From assembly GCA_015680685.1 (NCBI GenBank), contig MNCI01029535.1, positions 165,327 through 229,326 on the forward strand: a DNA stretch of 64,000 bases, given 5' to 3'. Under the pieces are notes generated by a model, which was not told the DNA's origin, searched no databases, and worked only from the letters and a program-made list of their open reading frames with translations. Both the position numbers and the translations under genes were made by a program. Origin of the DNA: Gnetum montanum. Lineage: Eukaryota > Streptophyta > Gnetopsida > Gnetales > Gnetaceae. Every line of letters begins with the position of its first letter. The stretch's first letter is position 1. Positions 32,680 through 44,055 of this stretch are shown here, piece after piece.

Positions 32680-33805
32680 AATACAACTGTAAGTATGAAT
32701 GGTTCACTAGATTAGCAAACTCATTTCCATCTTGATTAGCAAGCTTGAATGCTCCATTATCATAGGCCTTAGTGACCAAGAAAGGCCCTTCCTAGTTGGC
32801 TAGGAATTTATCCACAAGCTCATGAATGGCCTTGAGAACTAGGTTCCCTTTCTTGATTAGGTGCTAATGCTAGTTGTGATAATGTTTTTGCCATTACTTT
32901 TCTTGATACCATTTAATGGGATTAACCATATGCATGCACTCCTCTATTAAGTGAAGGTCTATGGTTCTCAACTCATTATTTTAAGCTTCGTCGATGAAGT
33001 CCAAGAGGATTACCCAAAGTGGTGAAACTTGAAATTCAAGTGGAAAAATTGCTTCAGATTTGTAAACAAGGCTATAAGGTGTCATACTTGTTGCTATTTG
33101 ATGTGATGTGTAGTAGGCCAAGAATGCATAGACTAGTTGTTCATGCCATCATTGTTTGTTATTGCTTAGCATTTTCTTGAGAAGGTTAACAATGACTTTG
33201 TTAGTGGTCTTTGCTTGGCCATTTGGCTTAGGGTAGTATGGTGATGAAAAGAAATGTTTGATGCCAAAGCACTCACAAAAGACTTTAGTTTCAAAACTGC
33301 TAAACTGTAGTCCATTGTCTATTACTATGGTCACGGGTAAGCCAAAATGGGTCATTATGTTATTTAGCATGAACTTGCAAACTTGTTGTGATGTTGTCTT
33401 CCTAAGGACGATAGTCTTAACCCATTTTGTGAAATACTTAGTTGCAGTTATTATGAAGCTATGCCCTATGGAGGACTTAGGCATTATGGATCTGATGACA
33501 TCCAAGCCCCAACATTGAAATGGCCACGTGATTTGCATTGTGTGCAATTCAGTTGGTGGCACGTGCATTAGATTGTCATGACATTGAAAAAGGTCACATG
33601 TTTTGACCTTCAAGACACAATTACACTCCATGTAAGGCCAATAATAGCCTAGCCATCTGATTTTTGCTATCGTTTCCCTAGGTGCTATGTGGCCTTGATG
33701 CAATCCCTCATGGACTTGTTGGATGATGGTTTTTGCTTCGCCATTGCTTATGTGGGTTAGCAGTATGCCATCATAGGATATGTGACATAACATGTTATCA
33801 CCCAT
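32680..33805 (-). pseudogene. Tat-type Ty3/gypsy integrase (E6)
   Basis: Minus-strand integrase with 218 open codons at 33,149-33,805. The zinc-binding region (HEGLHQGH, then KTCDLFQCH) has lost one of the two cysteines of the CxxC pair. Catalytic blocks are WGLDVI and VIDNGLQF, but the final acidic residue is replaced: NGQAKTTNKVI has K where E is expected. The C-terminal part, in other frames down to about 32,690, has a GPY/F-like block EGPFLVTKAYDNGAFKL. The enzyme family inserts element cDNA. This copy is inactive by catalytic substitution and by later stops. It follows RT and RNase H remnants in the proper order. Confidence 0.85.
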
Positions 33806-34385
33806 GATGACATAATACTACAAAATTTTGCATACTACATCTTTTTGGGTAGTAGTTAAATGTTGTAGAGGCTCACCCTATAGAAGGTATGTCTTGATGT
33901 CATCGTACCACTCTTTTGCATGGGTTGTGCTAATTATGGCTATGAATGCAATGTTGATGATTTGCGTGATAAGCACAATGCAATCTACCAATGAGGTGGA
34001 CAACGCATCAAACATGCTAGGTACGATGCTAAGGGCTAATGTTGCTAGTGCATTGGCTATGACATTTTTGTTTCAAGGGATATGGTGGACATTGACTATT
34101 GAAAAGCATTAAAGTAAGTGCTTTGCCAGGTCATAGTAAGGCTATAAATGTTTGGCTTTTTAGGTGTAAACCTTTGTTACCTAGTTGATCGCTAATTTTG
34201 AATCATCTTGAATCACTATTTGTTGGATCCCTAGGTCACGTGCTACAAGGATACCTCAAAGGAGATCTTTGTACTCCACCACATTGTTAGTGCAAGGAAA
34301 TGCAAAACAATATGCAAAGGGTTAGATCTTCCTAGAGGAAAATGTGATAATAGAAATTGCACTACCCCCTTGGGAGGTTGAATCT

Positions 34386-34955
34386 TCATCGAAATGGTTG
34401 GCTAATGCTATTAACATGCTCATCTGGGAATTCAGGGTCTATGGTTGCTTGATCATTTACAGGTGAATCTATGAGTTGTGTAGCTACAACTTGACCTTTT
34501 GTTGAGGCTTGTGCAATGTCGTGTAGGTTAAAATTTGCTATTATTGCTTTCCATTGTGAAATGTGACTATTTTCATAGATGATCATGGTTATTGCTCAGA
34601 GTACATTGTTTTTGCAAATGATATTAACTTGACTGCAGAAAAGGTAATGCCTTCACTTCTTTAGTGAGAAGACTAAGGTGAGGTAGTGCTTTTCCACATT
34701 GTTGTATTTCATTTCATGGGCTACTAATGCATGGGTTAGGTAGCAAATTAGGACCTCTATGCCTTCATCTCACTTTTGACAAAGAAAATAAGTAATGGAC
34801 GTGTTAGAAGTAGCAAAATATATGTAAAAGGTTTTATCTCCTTGTGGAGGGTGAATCATAGGTAGTTGTGCCAGCTCTTGCTTAAGGTTATCAAATGCTT
34901 GTTGGCATTGAGTTGTCCACTCAAAGTGGGATCCTTTCTTGAGAAAATTTTGCAT
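34386..34955 (-). pseudogene. Tat-type RNase H region (E6)
   Basis: Two minus-strand frames. 34,770-34,955 reads LKKGSHFEWTTQCQQAFDNL, the connection segment leading into RNase H (thumb, then FEW--ECQ-AF). 34,386-34,586 holds ISQWKAIIANFNLHDI, the distal part typical of Tat-lineage RNase H. Stops separate the pieces and most of the catalytic core is not readable. It lies between reverse transcriptase (35,000-35,490) and integrase (33,805) in the usual order. Confidence 0.7.
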
Positions 34956-34999
34956 TGGCTATAACTTATTGGTTAATCATGCAATAAACCTGCATATGA

Positions 35000-35490
35000 A
35001 CTGTAGTCTACCTTACAACCCTCATAGCTCCTTAAGGTTGGCTGATGGCACTAAGTTGGTTATGGCCTTAACCTTGTTGGGGTCTACATGTATACCTCCT
35101 TAGAATACTATAAATTTGAGCATCTAGCCTATTTTTAATGCCAAAAACACACTTCTTGGGGTTTAAACTAAGGTCATGTTTTAAGCAATGTTTAGGCACT
35201 AGGTCTAGATCATTCGCGTGGTTGTGGACCACTTTGGACTTGATGGTGATGTCATCAATGTAGTCATTGAGCAAACTTAGCATGTAATGGCTAAAGATAT
35301 ATGTCATTACGCATTGATACATTGCTCCTGCATTCTTGAGTCCAAAAGGCATCATGGTATAGCAAAATGTACCCCAAGGGATCATGAAGGTTGTATTGAG
35401 TTGATGCATAGGGTTGATCCTAATCTAGTTGTAGCTTCAGAACCCATCCATATAGGATAACAAGGTGTGTCCAGCCATGGTATTGACTAG
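35000..35490 (-). pseudogene. Tat-type reverse transcriptase fragment (E6)
   Basis: The minus-strand frame at 35,068-35,409 reads IPWGTFCYTMMPFGLKNAGA and then NDYIDDITIKSK, with the YxDD polymerase motif intact as YIDD. Upstream, a piece reading NTMAGHTLLSYMDGF places the palm region up to about 35,485. There the homology stops abruptly and unrelated sequence begins, so the N-terminal part of RT, protease and gag of this element are missing. Motif wording (LKNAGA, VKSK-like) assigns it to the Tat lineage rather than Athila. Confidence 0.85.
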
Positions 35491-35669
35491 TATAAATAAA
35501 ATAATATTTAATTTTCCATATATTTTCTCACATATTTTTTTTTTCAGCTTCAAGTTTAAAGGAGAAATCAAATTATTGGAGCATGGAAGCATAACAAAAG
35601 TACTAGAGCTAGAAAAAGATAGTGAATGTGGACTTGTTTGAGGATGACCAAAACTTATGGAGGGTAGAT
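35491..35669 (+). other. internal fragment before orphan LTR
   Basis: A T-rich stretch with a TTTTTTTTTTTCAG tract and no coding motif. It ends ACTTATGGAGGGTAGAT, a purine-rich tail that could be the polypurine tract of the LTR that follows. Confidence 0.4.
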
Positions 35670-36243
35670 TGTCATGTCCCCATTCCCAAATGATGCTGCT
35701 ACATAACAAAGATGATGCCTCTTCATAACAAGTGTTGTTATTATTGTAATAAGACTTGAAAGGGTAGTTGTAATTCAGACCCAAAAGGGCTTGTTGTAAT
35801 AACAGACATGTCTCTTAAGGTAACCTTTGGGGGCTTGATCTAAGGCATTTATACCCAAGAAAAGGTTGTGCAAGCATGGATTGGTAAAGTTGGTACAAGC
35901 AAGTCATGAGAGCTAGGTGAAGTGGAATAGGAAGTGGATTGGTCATCCCTTTTGATTAGGTTATAGACCTAACCATGGTGGCAGTGTTGGATTGCCTCTA
36001 AGGAATATATGCCAAAGGAAGAAAACCCCAAGGAACATTCTTAGAGCATGATCTAGATACACTATTCTATATCAATAACACATTCCTTTCTTATTCTCTT
36101 TTTGCACTATTTCCATTATTTCCTTTATGCATAATGTTGAATGTTACATATATTTGACATTTGATATATTATCTTCTTATGCATAATGTCTAATATAATG
36201 TATATTTGATGTTTTCCATGACATCTAAGAATGGGATGTCACA
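35670..36243 (+). repeat. orphan LTR (TGTCATGTCCCC...GGGATGTCACA)
   Basis: The ends form an imperfect inverted repeat: TGTCATGTCCCCATTC at the left and AATGGGATGTCACA at the right. A purine-rich tract lies just before. No partner LTR is in the window and the 5-bp flanks do not match, so it is either a 3' LTR cut off from its element or a truncated solo LTR. Superfamily unknown. Confidence 0.55.
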
Positions 36244-36344
36244 CTAGTTCTAAAAGTCGAGCTAGATTAAAAATGTAAAAGTGCACATATTCAAAAAAAA
36301 CTTAGCTAGGTCCCATTAAGTCCCATGAATATAAAGAAGAAGCT
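36244..36344. repeat. E3 left flank, a dispersed repeat
   Basis: CGAGCTAGATTAAAAATGT...GTGCACAT and CCCATTAAGTCCCATGAAT...AAGAAGAAG match 58,960-59,055. The first part also matches 59,110-59,160. So the sequence on both sides of E3 belongs to one repeat family. Confidence 0.5.
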
Positions 36345-37714
36345 TGAGGATCATTAAACTTAGAAGAGGGGGATGAATAAGTTTCCCAAATAAAAAATTA
36401 ATCAACCAAAGCACACACCAAATTTAATGTGGTTCCCCAACTTGGATAGTCTACACTCAAAGGGTAGATCACTTGCACACCTTTGGACTTTGTTTCTTCA
36501 AAAATATGATTTATAGGGAACCACAACCTTTACAAAGTTTGAGCTTCACTAAGGAGAGTCTCATTGTTGCAACAATTCTCAACCCCGCAAGGTCCCAACA
36601 AGCTCAATAGTGGTTTGAAGGGCATCACATCCTATATAACTCTAAGCTCTACTCTGGAGTGATTCAATGCCACGAATCCACTCAACTATGCATGGTTTGA
36701 ATAAGCTTAGAATGTGATTTTTAGGATCCCACAACCTTTGCAACTTGAGCCTTACTATAGAGTGTTGTGGCACTATACCAACAATCAATCCCATAGGATC
36801 CCGACAAGCTCAAGAATGATGCCTTCCTACAAGAAGCACATCAACCCTATAGGACACTTAAAGATAAACAAAAATTACAAGGAGAGGATGTAACTAATTT
36901 TGCTGATCTTCATACTTTGAAGTATAACACACTTTTATCACTTACAATAATACAAAAGATATTATAATGAAGTAAAAGAATAATAGAATGATTCAAAAAA
37001 TGATTACTTGAGGTTGACACTTGATCATTTTTTGAGATTGCACATTTTCCAAGAGAATGAAGTCTTCTTATAGCCTAAATGTTTTTGCATTCACTTTGGA
37101 ATTCATAAAATGGCTATTTATTGGTTACTAAAGATGTCTTCTTCAAGATAAATATGTCTTTCTATATCAGACTTCCATTCGAAAGAGACATCTTCTCTAC
37201 AAGGAAGACATCTACTATTTCTCAAAGATGTTTTTCTAAATTTGACCTCAAGTCTAGGGAGATGTCTACTATTTTTGGAAAATGTCTTTGGAAAGACATC
37301 TCTTCTATAGGGGCCAAAAATAAAACTACTCATTTTGATGCTAGGAGCTTTTGGATGCCTCCAAACAAGTTCCCATAGATCTTATAACCTCCTATACTCA
37401 TCAAAATATGCCAAAACATTGAAGACTCTTCATCAACAAAAATCAACACAAATAGACACATCTAGCTTGAATTCTTCATATTCATCCATGCTCCCTTGAG
37501 TTCTTGTGATTCTGAATTTGCTTGTGAGTTCTTGAGTCCTTTACCCTTGCTTCTAATTTGGTTATGAGGTCCTTGTCCATGCCTATTGTGAAGTTCTTAT
37601 CCTAATCTTTGTTCTTAACAATGCTCTATGAAGTTATTGTTCATACTCTTACAACAATCATACAAACATCCTTTGTTCTCCATTTTTTTATGGTTTTGAC
37701 ATACCAAAAGGTCA
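36345..37714 (-). repeat. E3 3' LTR
   Basis: The minus strand starts at 37,714 (TGACCTTTTGGTATGTC) and ends ...AATGATCCTCA at 36,345. It contains AGACATCT/AGATGTCT inverted words (37,125-37,305) and the blocks shared with E4 (GGTGTGTGCTTTG, TGTGGGATCC) and with E5 (TTTTGATGCTAGGAGC). Confidence 0.85.
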
Positions 37715-37735
37715 AAAATCTTCCCCTTTTTGCTA
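37715..37735 (-). other. E3 polypurine tract
   Basis: On the minus strand this reads AAAAAGGGGAAGATTTT immediately before the LTR start TGACC. It is the standard copia plus-strand primer position. Confidence 0.75.
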
Positions 37736-38253
37736 ATGTTTGAAACTTAAGATAATGGGTTGGTATAATTACAATATCACAATGTACTAAGCACATCTTC
37801 CCCTTTTTATACATGAACAAAAAGGGAATGAAGGGGGATCACAATTCTAAGGATAATTTTATAGAATAAGAAGAAAAATTTGTTACTAAAGATATCTCAT
37901 TTTAAAACAAAAACATATAGCTATGGAGAGCCATTACATAATGAGCATATCCATTATCACATAAATCTCTCCCTTTGTATGGATAATACCCAAAAGAATC
38001 TAAACACCTGCAAAAATGTTTCATGATATAAATGTGCATGACATAAAATCATTTTTCAAGAGAACCAAGTGAGGAGTACACATTTCATTAATTTCATATG
38101 GTTGATGAAGTAAAAGCTAGTTTTTATCAAGGGTGACCCTTCATTTGTTTACAACAAGAAGCACAACTCATCCAAGCCTTTCAATAGATACTCAAGAGCA
38201 AGTAACCTATCTCTAAACTAGTGATACCATGATTCTATAGTCATCTAACATTC
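37736..38253 (-). other. E3 interior, 3' portion
   Basis: Noncoding tail of E3 between the polypurine tract and the E1 insertion. It resumes at 54,900. No protein motif was found. Confidence 0.6.
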
Positions 38254-39118
38254 TGATGAGTCACGATATCAGATCCTCGATATCAGGGCTGCGATATCAG
38301 GCCCTCAATATCAGATACATGATATTGGAGTTGACAAAGCGATATCAGGCATCTGATGTCAGAACTTGTTGCATTGCATATAAATAAGAGGTAGGCGCAC
38401 TTTGTTTGCATAGTTTTTCTTAGTCCCTTAACCGAACTATTGTAGTTTTTCCTTTTTAGAGTTAGAATTATTTCTGAGTTCCCACAGTATGATTCATAAA
38501 GTAAACATATCCTTATTCAATAATTGTGTACCTGAGCACACCTTGTGTCTAGAAATAAAGACAAACTTTATGATAAACCTTGCAAAATTCAGAATAGCTT
38601 ATTTATTTCATTTAATGTTATTTACAGTTATTTAATACTTTCATTAGTTAATTGATGTTGTCTTTATTGAATTATTAAATTTTCAACAAGTAAGCACACT
38701 CAGTACGACCACTTCGAGCATACATGGAACACTTGGTAACCTAGTAACAACTAGCATTTGGTAATCCCAGTAGTGTTACACTGGTTCAGGATATGTCCAA
38801 CAAGTGGGAGTAGATGATGGTGTTAGGACTAGTTAGAACATAGTTGATTAGTTGAATTAAATTAGTTACTTAATTATTCCATTTCTCCCTTTTAAGCACT
38901 AGGAACATAAATCATAAAAAACCATAAAAATCACATACCTCAAGTTTACTTAACCATACAATCATGACCATACAAGTAAGCTTGGGAATAAAATGATAGC
39001 ATAACTCACCCTAGTTCTGGGGTAAGCACATAAGCACTTAGTCCTTGGAGTTTGATCGGATCATGTGTGAATGCTCGTATTCATATGGTTGAGTGTAGGG
39101 GTACCTCGCCACTCATCG
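38254..39118 (+). repeat. E1 5' LTR
   Basis: It starts TGATGAGTCACGATATC. The terminal CA has become CG at 39,118. It contains the U3 GATATC array and TATA box (listed separately) and AATAAA at 38,554-38,559. It matches 54,031-54,894 along its full length. Confidence 0.93.
38261..38386 (+). promoter_or_regulatory. E1 U3: GATATC array and TATA box
   Basis: Six GATATC/GATATT-type cores at about 38265, 38279, 38293, 38307, 38321 and 38341, the first five 14 bp apart. TATAAATA follows at 38,379-38,386. Position upstream of the TATA box suggests promoter or enhancer elements; no factor can be named from sequence. Confidence 0.65.
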
Positions 39119-39119
39119 T

Positions 39120-39137
39120 TGGCATCATTTTCAGGGA
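39120..39137 (+). other. E1 primer binding site (tRNA-Asp, decayed)
   Basis: TGGCATCATTTTCAGGGA, one base after the LTR, against the Athila-type tRNA-Asp complement TGGCGCCGTTGCCGGGGA. The changes are mostly transitions at CpG or CNG positions. The E2 site is better preserved. Confidence 0.85.
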
Positions 39138-39253
39138 CTTTGTTGTTTGTGTGTTAGTTAGAACTTAGGAATCCTCCCATAGTTGGAACAAACCCTTAGG
39201 GTCAGTGACCCTACAATCATCAAAAAAGAGTATTGCAAATTGAATAATCAATC

Positions 39254-41179
39254 ATGTCTCCTTCTTCTTATGAGAGTGCTTCACTGCCTAGGTTTGACAC
39301 AATGAACAATTAGAGGCATAATACACATGATGATTCGCCAGTGCCCCAATAGTTTTGCTTGGTATATGCTCACCTCGATGAGTATGTACTAGACTTTACC
39401 TTTATCTTTCACCAGGATGAGCAGTTGTGATGGTGTGATTTAGAAGGTAACATAGTGTTACCTCTTGATCACTCAGTCCCAAGCATGCTTCTTCATGCTC
39501 TTACACAAATTAGTTTGCAACACTTACAAGTAGAGTACGTTGTGCATGAACATGACTTGAGAGACTATCGACCCATTGAGGCACAACAACAAAGGGACTT
39601 ACAATAGTTGAGAAATTACAAATCTATGAAGGGGAAGTGGTCTTAGGATGTTCCATATGTCATAAGTGAAAATGATGGTGGTGAACCTGCCTTAGGAAGT
39701 TTTCCACAAAATTATGTTCCTCTTGTTGACTTTGGTCAAGGGGTTGTGTATCAGAATCTTCACTCAACTATTCATAACCTAGATTTTGGTACCAATGAAC
39801 ACAAAGGGTTTGAAAAAGGAACACGAACACATGACAAAGATGGACATTCTGATCGTAATCACGACCAAGGCCATGACCACCGAAGAGAAGGAAGTAGGCA
39901 CCATCATGGTGCCAGTTCTCCTTCCTCTTTGCCTTCATCATGTCCTTTTCTCTCTCCTTCAGGATTTGAATGCAGTCGCAAACGAAAAGACCCTAAGGAC
40001 AATGGTAAGTGAAATAGGGATCATAGATAAAATAGTTGAGAAAGGGGATGAGGGCATTCTAGAGAGACACATCACGAAAGAAGGGAGAGTAGGGAACAAC
40101 ATAGGCATCATAGACATCATAGACAGTATGATCACAATGAACCGCTACTCACTACCAGGAGTATGTTAGATATAACTGAGGCTGTTATAATTCCAACAAG
40201 GCACCAAAAAGATAGTAGGATCAAAAGGCTATACATGAATAACATCCCATGATTTGAAGGGGGATACAATGCTGATCCTCAAAACCATCTACAAGCATTT
40301 CACGATGCATGTGCCTTGCAAATAATAGAAAATGAGTGGAAAAAATTAAAGTTGTTTCCATGGAAATTGATCAAGGAAGAAGAAAGTTGATACCAATCCT
40401 TAGAACTAGAATCCATTCATCAATGGAGTACCATGCTAGAGCTATTCAATGATAAGTATCAAACGTACTCTCGAGTGTCCAACTTGTCTAGGAAAATCCA
40501 AGGATGGAAACTAGGAGGAAATGAACACTTGGATGCTACCATGGGCCAATATTATGCATTATTACATCATTTCCCTAGCCATGATTACTTGCAAAGGGAA
40601 CAACTACGTCATCTCAAGGATGGGCTTAGGTACGAAACACAAAGAACGCTTGGGACTTATGCCCAAGAAAGGCTATATGAGCTCCAAGCCCATCAAATAC
40701 AAAGATTGTTGGAGCAAGTTGCCAAGGAGGAAGGTGAGTTAAGGCAAAGAGAAAATATGGAGAAATACAATAGAGATCCTTCCCTCTAAAAGAAGGAAGT
40801 TAGATTTTGTGAAGATGAAGAAGAGTCACCACTTGAATAGATTATGAATAGGAAGACTTTGCCCATCCAAAAATGTGCATTAGAAGTCTTGGAAAAGGTA
40901 GATCAATTATGGAATTCCCAAGATGATAAATTTCAAACCGTTCTAAAAGTAGTAGAGGAGTCTAGAGAGCAAAGTAGTGATCGAGAGAGAAGGAAAAAGA
41001 AAGAAGTTGAATATGCACGTAACAAGGGTAAGGGCAAAGTTGCTGTCATTGAAGAGGTTGTGGATTCAAACATAGAAAATGATAGTAGATGTGAGATATG
41101 CCAATATGACCATCCTAAGGGGTGTTACCTAGTAGTGTCACATCTACAAGAGTTTGGGGTGTATGCACTAAACCCATGA
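39254..41179 (+). pseudogene. E1 gag
   Basis: Capsid/nucleocapsid precursor of the Athila-type element, about 642 codons from ATG at 39,254. The frame is unbroken by shifts but carries many stops; the longest open pieces are 39,746-40,012, 40,433-40,789 and 40,844-41,179. The central part has an IKRL.MNNIP.FEGGY block followed by LQAFHDACAL and WSTMLELFNDKYQ, matching the retrotransposon gag fold. The C-terminus has a CEICQYDHPKGC cysteine-histidine motif that may stand for a zinc knuckle. A His/Asp/Arg-rich tract lies near 39,840-39,900. E2 gag (46,890-48,818) aligns codon for codon. It reads through in the same frame to the protease at 41,789. Confidence 0.85.
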
Positions 41180-41788
41180 TTAAACAGATGGCAAACACCC
41201 CGAAGGTTACCTTATCCTCAAGGTAACCCAAGGCAATTCCACCAACCCTTGACCAATTATTCGAGTGGAATTCCACTGCAACTGAATGAACAATATCAAT
41301 AATGGAAACACCCATAATCATGGGGAATGCCATTACCACATTAATAGTACCCTTATCGTCAACCTGGACCATACAGGTACTATGTTTAGTAGCCAATCTC
41401 TCCACATGACTTCACTAGTCACATCACCCCTCAGCCTCACTACTAGATCCATGAATACTATAGAACTCCTTCTCATAGGGGTGATGTTCCATAAATGTAC
41501 TATCCTTCTCATCCAACTACACCTCTTTCACCCTTATCTCCATTACCACCTACTTCAACTATGCAAGGTGAGCTTCCTGCCCAACTGCAACAACATAACA
41601 CTACAAGGGGTGTCAACTCTCAACCTACTATTGGTTTGGATAATTGATCAAAGAAGAGACCTTTCTTTAGAACCAACAGTCCAACCAAATCCTTACAACC
41701 ACAAGTGGCCAATTCTCCAAATGCCTCACCACCATTCGAATCTTCGGAGCTTCCTTCGAACTAGAAACCATGCCCAACACATACTGTC

Positions 41789-42283
41789 ATGTTAACCCAC
41801 ACAATCACCAATTGGATCAAAGTTGGCCATCTTCCTAAGAAATTATTTGATCCTGGAAGTCCTCTTATATATTTTCAAATCATTGGGAATGAACCTTGTA
41901 AATCTCTTTTGGACTCAGGTTCTCGTGTGAACTTAATTTCTCAAGAAATGTACAAAGGTTGGAATCTACCTCCACTAAAAAAGAGTAACATTCATTTAGA
42001 GTTGGATGACCAGTCCATCACTATCCCATTAGGACTAGTGGAGGACATTGTCACCACTATTTGTGGGTGGTCGGATCCAGTCGATTTCCTAGTGATCCAA
42101 GTCAATAACTGCAAGGGGGACTTCCCAATCATTATGGAAAGAGCATGGCTAAGAAAAATTGATGCATGCCTAGGAATATGTGATCTTTCCCTAGAAATCT
42201 TAAAAGAAAATACGTTTGGAAAGATTGAGAAGAAGAAAGTTCCATGTGTCGCATACAGTGACATAGGGTGTAACTACGTGTAG
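41789..42283 (+). pseudogene. E1 retropepsin
   Basis: Aspartic protease of the gag-pol polyprotein, open for 164 codons. The active-site loop reads LLDSGSRVNLIS, with the catalytic aspartate near 41,912 in the D-S-G form. The second hallmark, normally I-L/I-G-R-P/A-W, appears as PIIMERAWLRKIDA, so the conserved glycine is replaced by glutamate. It is in the same frame as gag and the polymerase, as in Athila elements, where all are made as one precursor. This domain is the longest uninterrupted coding piece of E1. The protein is unlikely to be active given the flap-hairpin change and surrounding stops. Confidence 0.87.
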
Positions 42284-42433
42284 AAGTCCTAGCTTGTAAA
42301 ATGTTTAACATTACCTACATGCAACCAGTGTGCACAAGTAACGAATATACAAAGATGTCTGTATGTAGTAGCCATAAAATAGGAAGGCATCCAGTGGCTG
42401 ACAATTGATAAAAATAGTAATTCAACTATATGC

Positions 42434-43600
42434 ATGGAACCAACACAAAGCTTGACTTATGCTTATATCGATAACATAGATACATTAGAGAAAGTCCATC
42501 GCCAACTTCCAAGTCTTGACATCGAAAATATCAATTGGGAAAATTTAGAAATCCTTGCCGAGTATAAGCAAGAGCCCCTTGAATTAAAACTATTGTCCAC
42601 CAGCATGGAGTACACATTTCTCAAGAATGGAAAACTAGTAATCATCAATGCTAAGCTCGCTCCTCAACAAAAAGAAAAACTGCTGAAGATGGTAAACAAC
42701 TAGTTGAAAGCCTTTGCTTGGTCATATCTCAAATTAACTAGAATATATGCTAGGATATTCCAACATAGAATTTACACTAACCCCTCCATGAAGCCTTGAA
42801 GACAACTGCAAAGGTGACTAAACCCAAAGCTTAAGCAAGTGGTTAAAGAAGAAATTGAGCAACTTCTAAAAGTCAGGTTCATCTACCCCATTGCTAATAG
42901 TGAATGGGTTAGTCCATTGGTCATTGTGGCTAAAAAGGAAGAAAAATGAAGGACGTGTATAGAATTTAGGTTATTAAACATGGCAATGTTTAAAGACCAT
43001 TTCCCGTTGTCGTTTGTTGACCAAGTCTTAGATACCATTGCAAGGCATTGCTACTATAGTTTTTTGGATGATTACAGTGGGTGTAATCAAATTCAAATAG
43101 CACCAGAAGACCAAGCCAAGACTAAATTCACAATTCCTTGGGGGAAATTTGCATATAGGTAGATGCCATTTGTCTTGTACAATGCCCCAACAACATTTCA
43201 ACATCTAGTTCTAAGTATATTTCAGTAGCAAATAGGGAATGGTGTGGAGGTCTTTATGGATGATTTCTCCACATATGGAGTAGACTTCGAACAAGCATTG
43301 GACCGATTAGAGCAAGTACTGAAATGATATGTAGAAACCAACTTAAGGCTCAATTGGCAAAAATGCCATTTAATGGTCCAAGAGGATGTTGTATTAGAAC
43401 ATAAGATTTTACAAACATGGATAGAATAGATCTAAATAAGATTAAAGTCATCCAAGGAATCACTCGTTAGCCCTAAGACTATAAAAGATATCCGATTATT
43501 CCTTAGAAATATTGGCTATTATGGATGCTTCATCAAGAACTTTTTGAAGATTGCAAAATCATTAGTAGAATTAACGAAGAAGGATGTACCCTTTGAATAG
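42434..43600 (+). pseudogene. E1 reverse transcriptase
   Basis: RNA-directed DNA polymerase domain in the gag frame. Motifs in order: VKEEIEQLLKVRFIYPI, EWVSPLVIVAKKE, FLDDYSGCNQIQIAPEDQAK, IPWGKFAYR then a stop, MPFVLYNAPTTFQ, and the catalytic VFMDDFSTYG near 43,250. FMDDFS is the Athila form of YxDD, and both aspartates are kept. MPFGL has become MPFVL. At least four stops lie within the domain (for example after KKEEK and after KFAYR). A short segment near 43,410-43,470 is out of frame with compensating indels. N-terminal open piece 42,434-42,703; core open piece 42,980-43,162. Confidence 0.9.
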
Positions 43601-43659
43601 ACCAAGGAATGTGAGCTAGCGTTCCAAACCTTAAAGCAGAAGCTCATAGAAACACCCAT

Positions 43660-44055
43660 TCTACAAGCTCCTGATTGGTCTAGACCATTTCACATAATGA
43701 TTGATGCATCCAACTTTGCTTTAGGAGCCGTACTTATATAGTTAGATGATCAAAAATTTCCTTATTACATTCATTGTGCAAGTCAAAGTATTGCTAGTGC
43801 ACAACTTAACTATACCACAACAGAAAAAGAGTTAATGGTTGTGGTGTTTGCACTAGAAAAATTTAGGTACTATGTATTAGGCTATAAGATATTTGTACAT
43901 ATGGATCATAGTGTAATATGGTTCCTAATGAATAAACCAATGGTGAGCCCTCACATCATATGATGGCTTGTGATCTTACAAGAGTTTGTTCTTACAATGA
44001 TTGATCATAAAGGCACTGAGAATGTTGTTGTTGATCATTTATCTCGGTTATGATG
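43660..44055 (+). pseudogene. E1 RNase H
   Basis: RNase H domain that in the family degrades RNA of the RNA-DNA hybrid. It reads PFHIMIDASNFALGAVL (first catalytic aspartate kept), then YIHCASQSIASAQLNYTTTE and KELMVVVFALEKFRYYV (glutamate kept). IFVHMDHSVIWFL (second aspartate kept) follows, and it ends GTENVVVDHLSRL. The order and wording are those of Athila/Tat RNase H. In-frame stops follow GAVLI and SPHII. It is contiguous with the RT connection segment upstream and integrase downstream, in one frame. Confidence 0.88.

Noticed and set aside
35437-35784. 115-codon minus-strand frame as a single gene
   Set aside because: Only its last 15 or so codons are reverse transcriptase of E6. The rest spans unrelated sequence and the start of the orphan LTR.
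37118-37378. Frames of 71 and 85 codons on opposite strands in the E3 LTR (with counterparts at 58,274-58,563)
   Set aside because: They lie inside LTR sequence and are shaped by AGACATCT/AGATGTCT repeats; no protein family is recognised.
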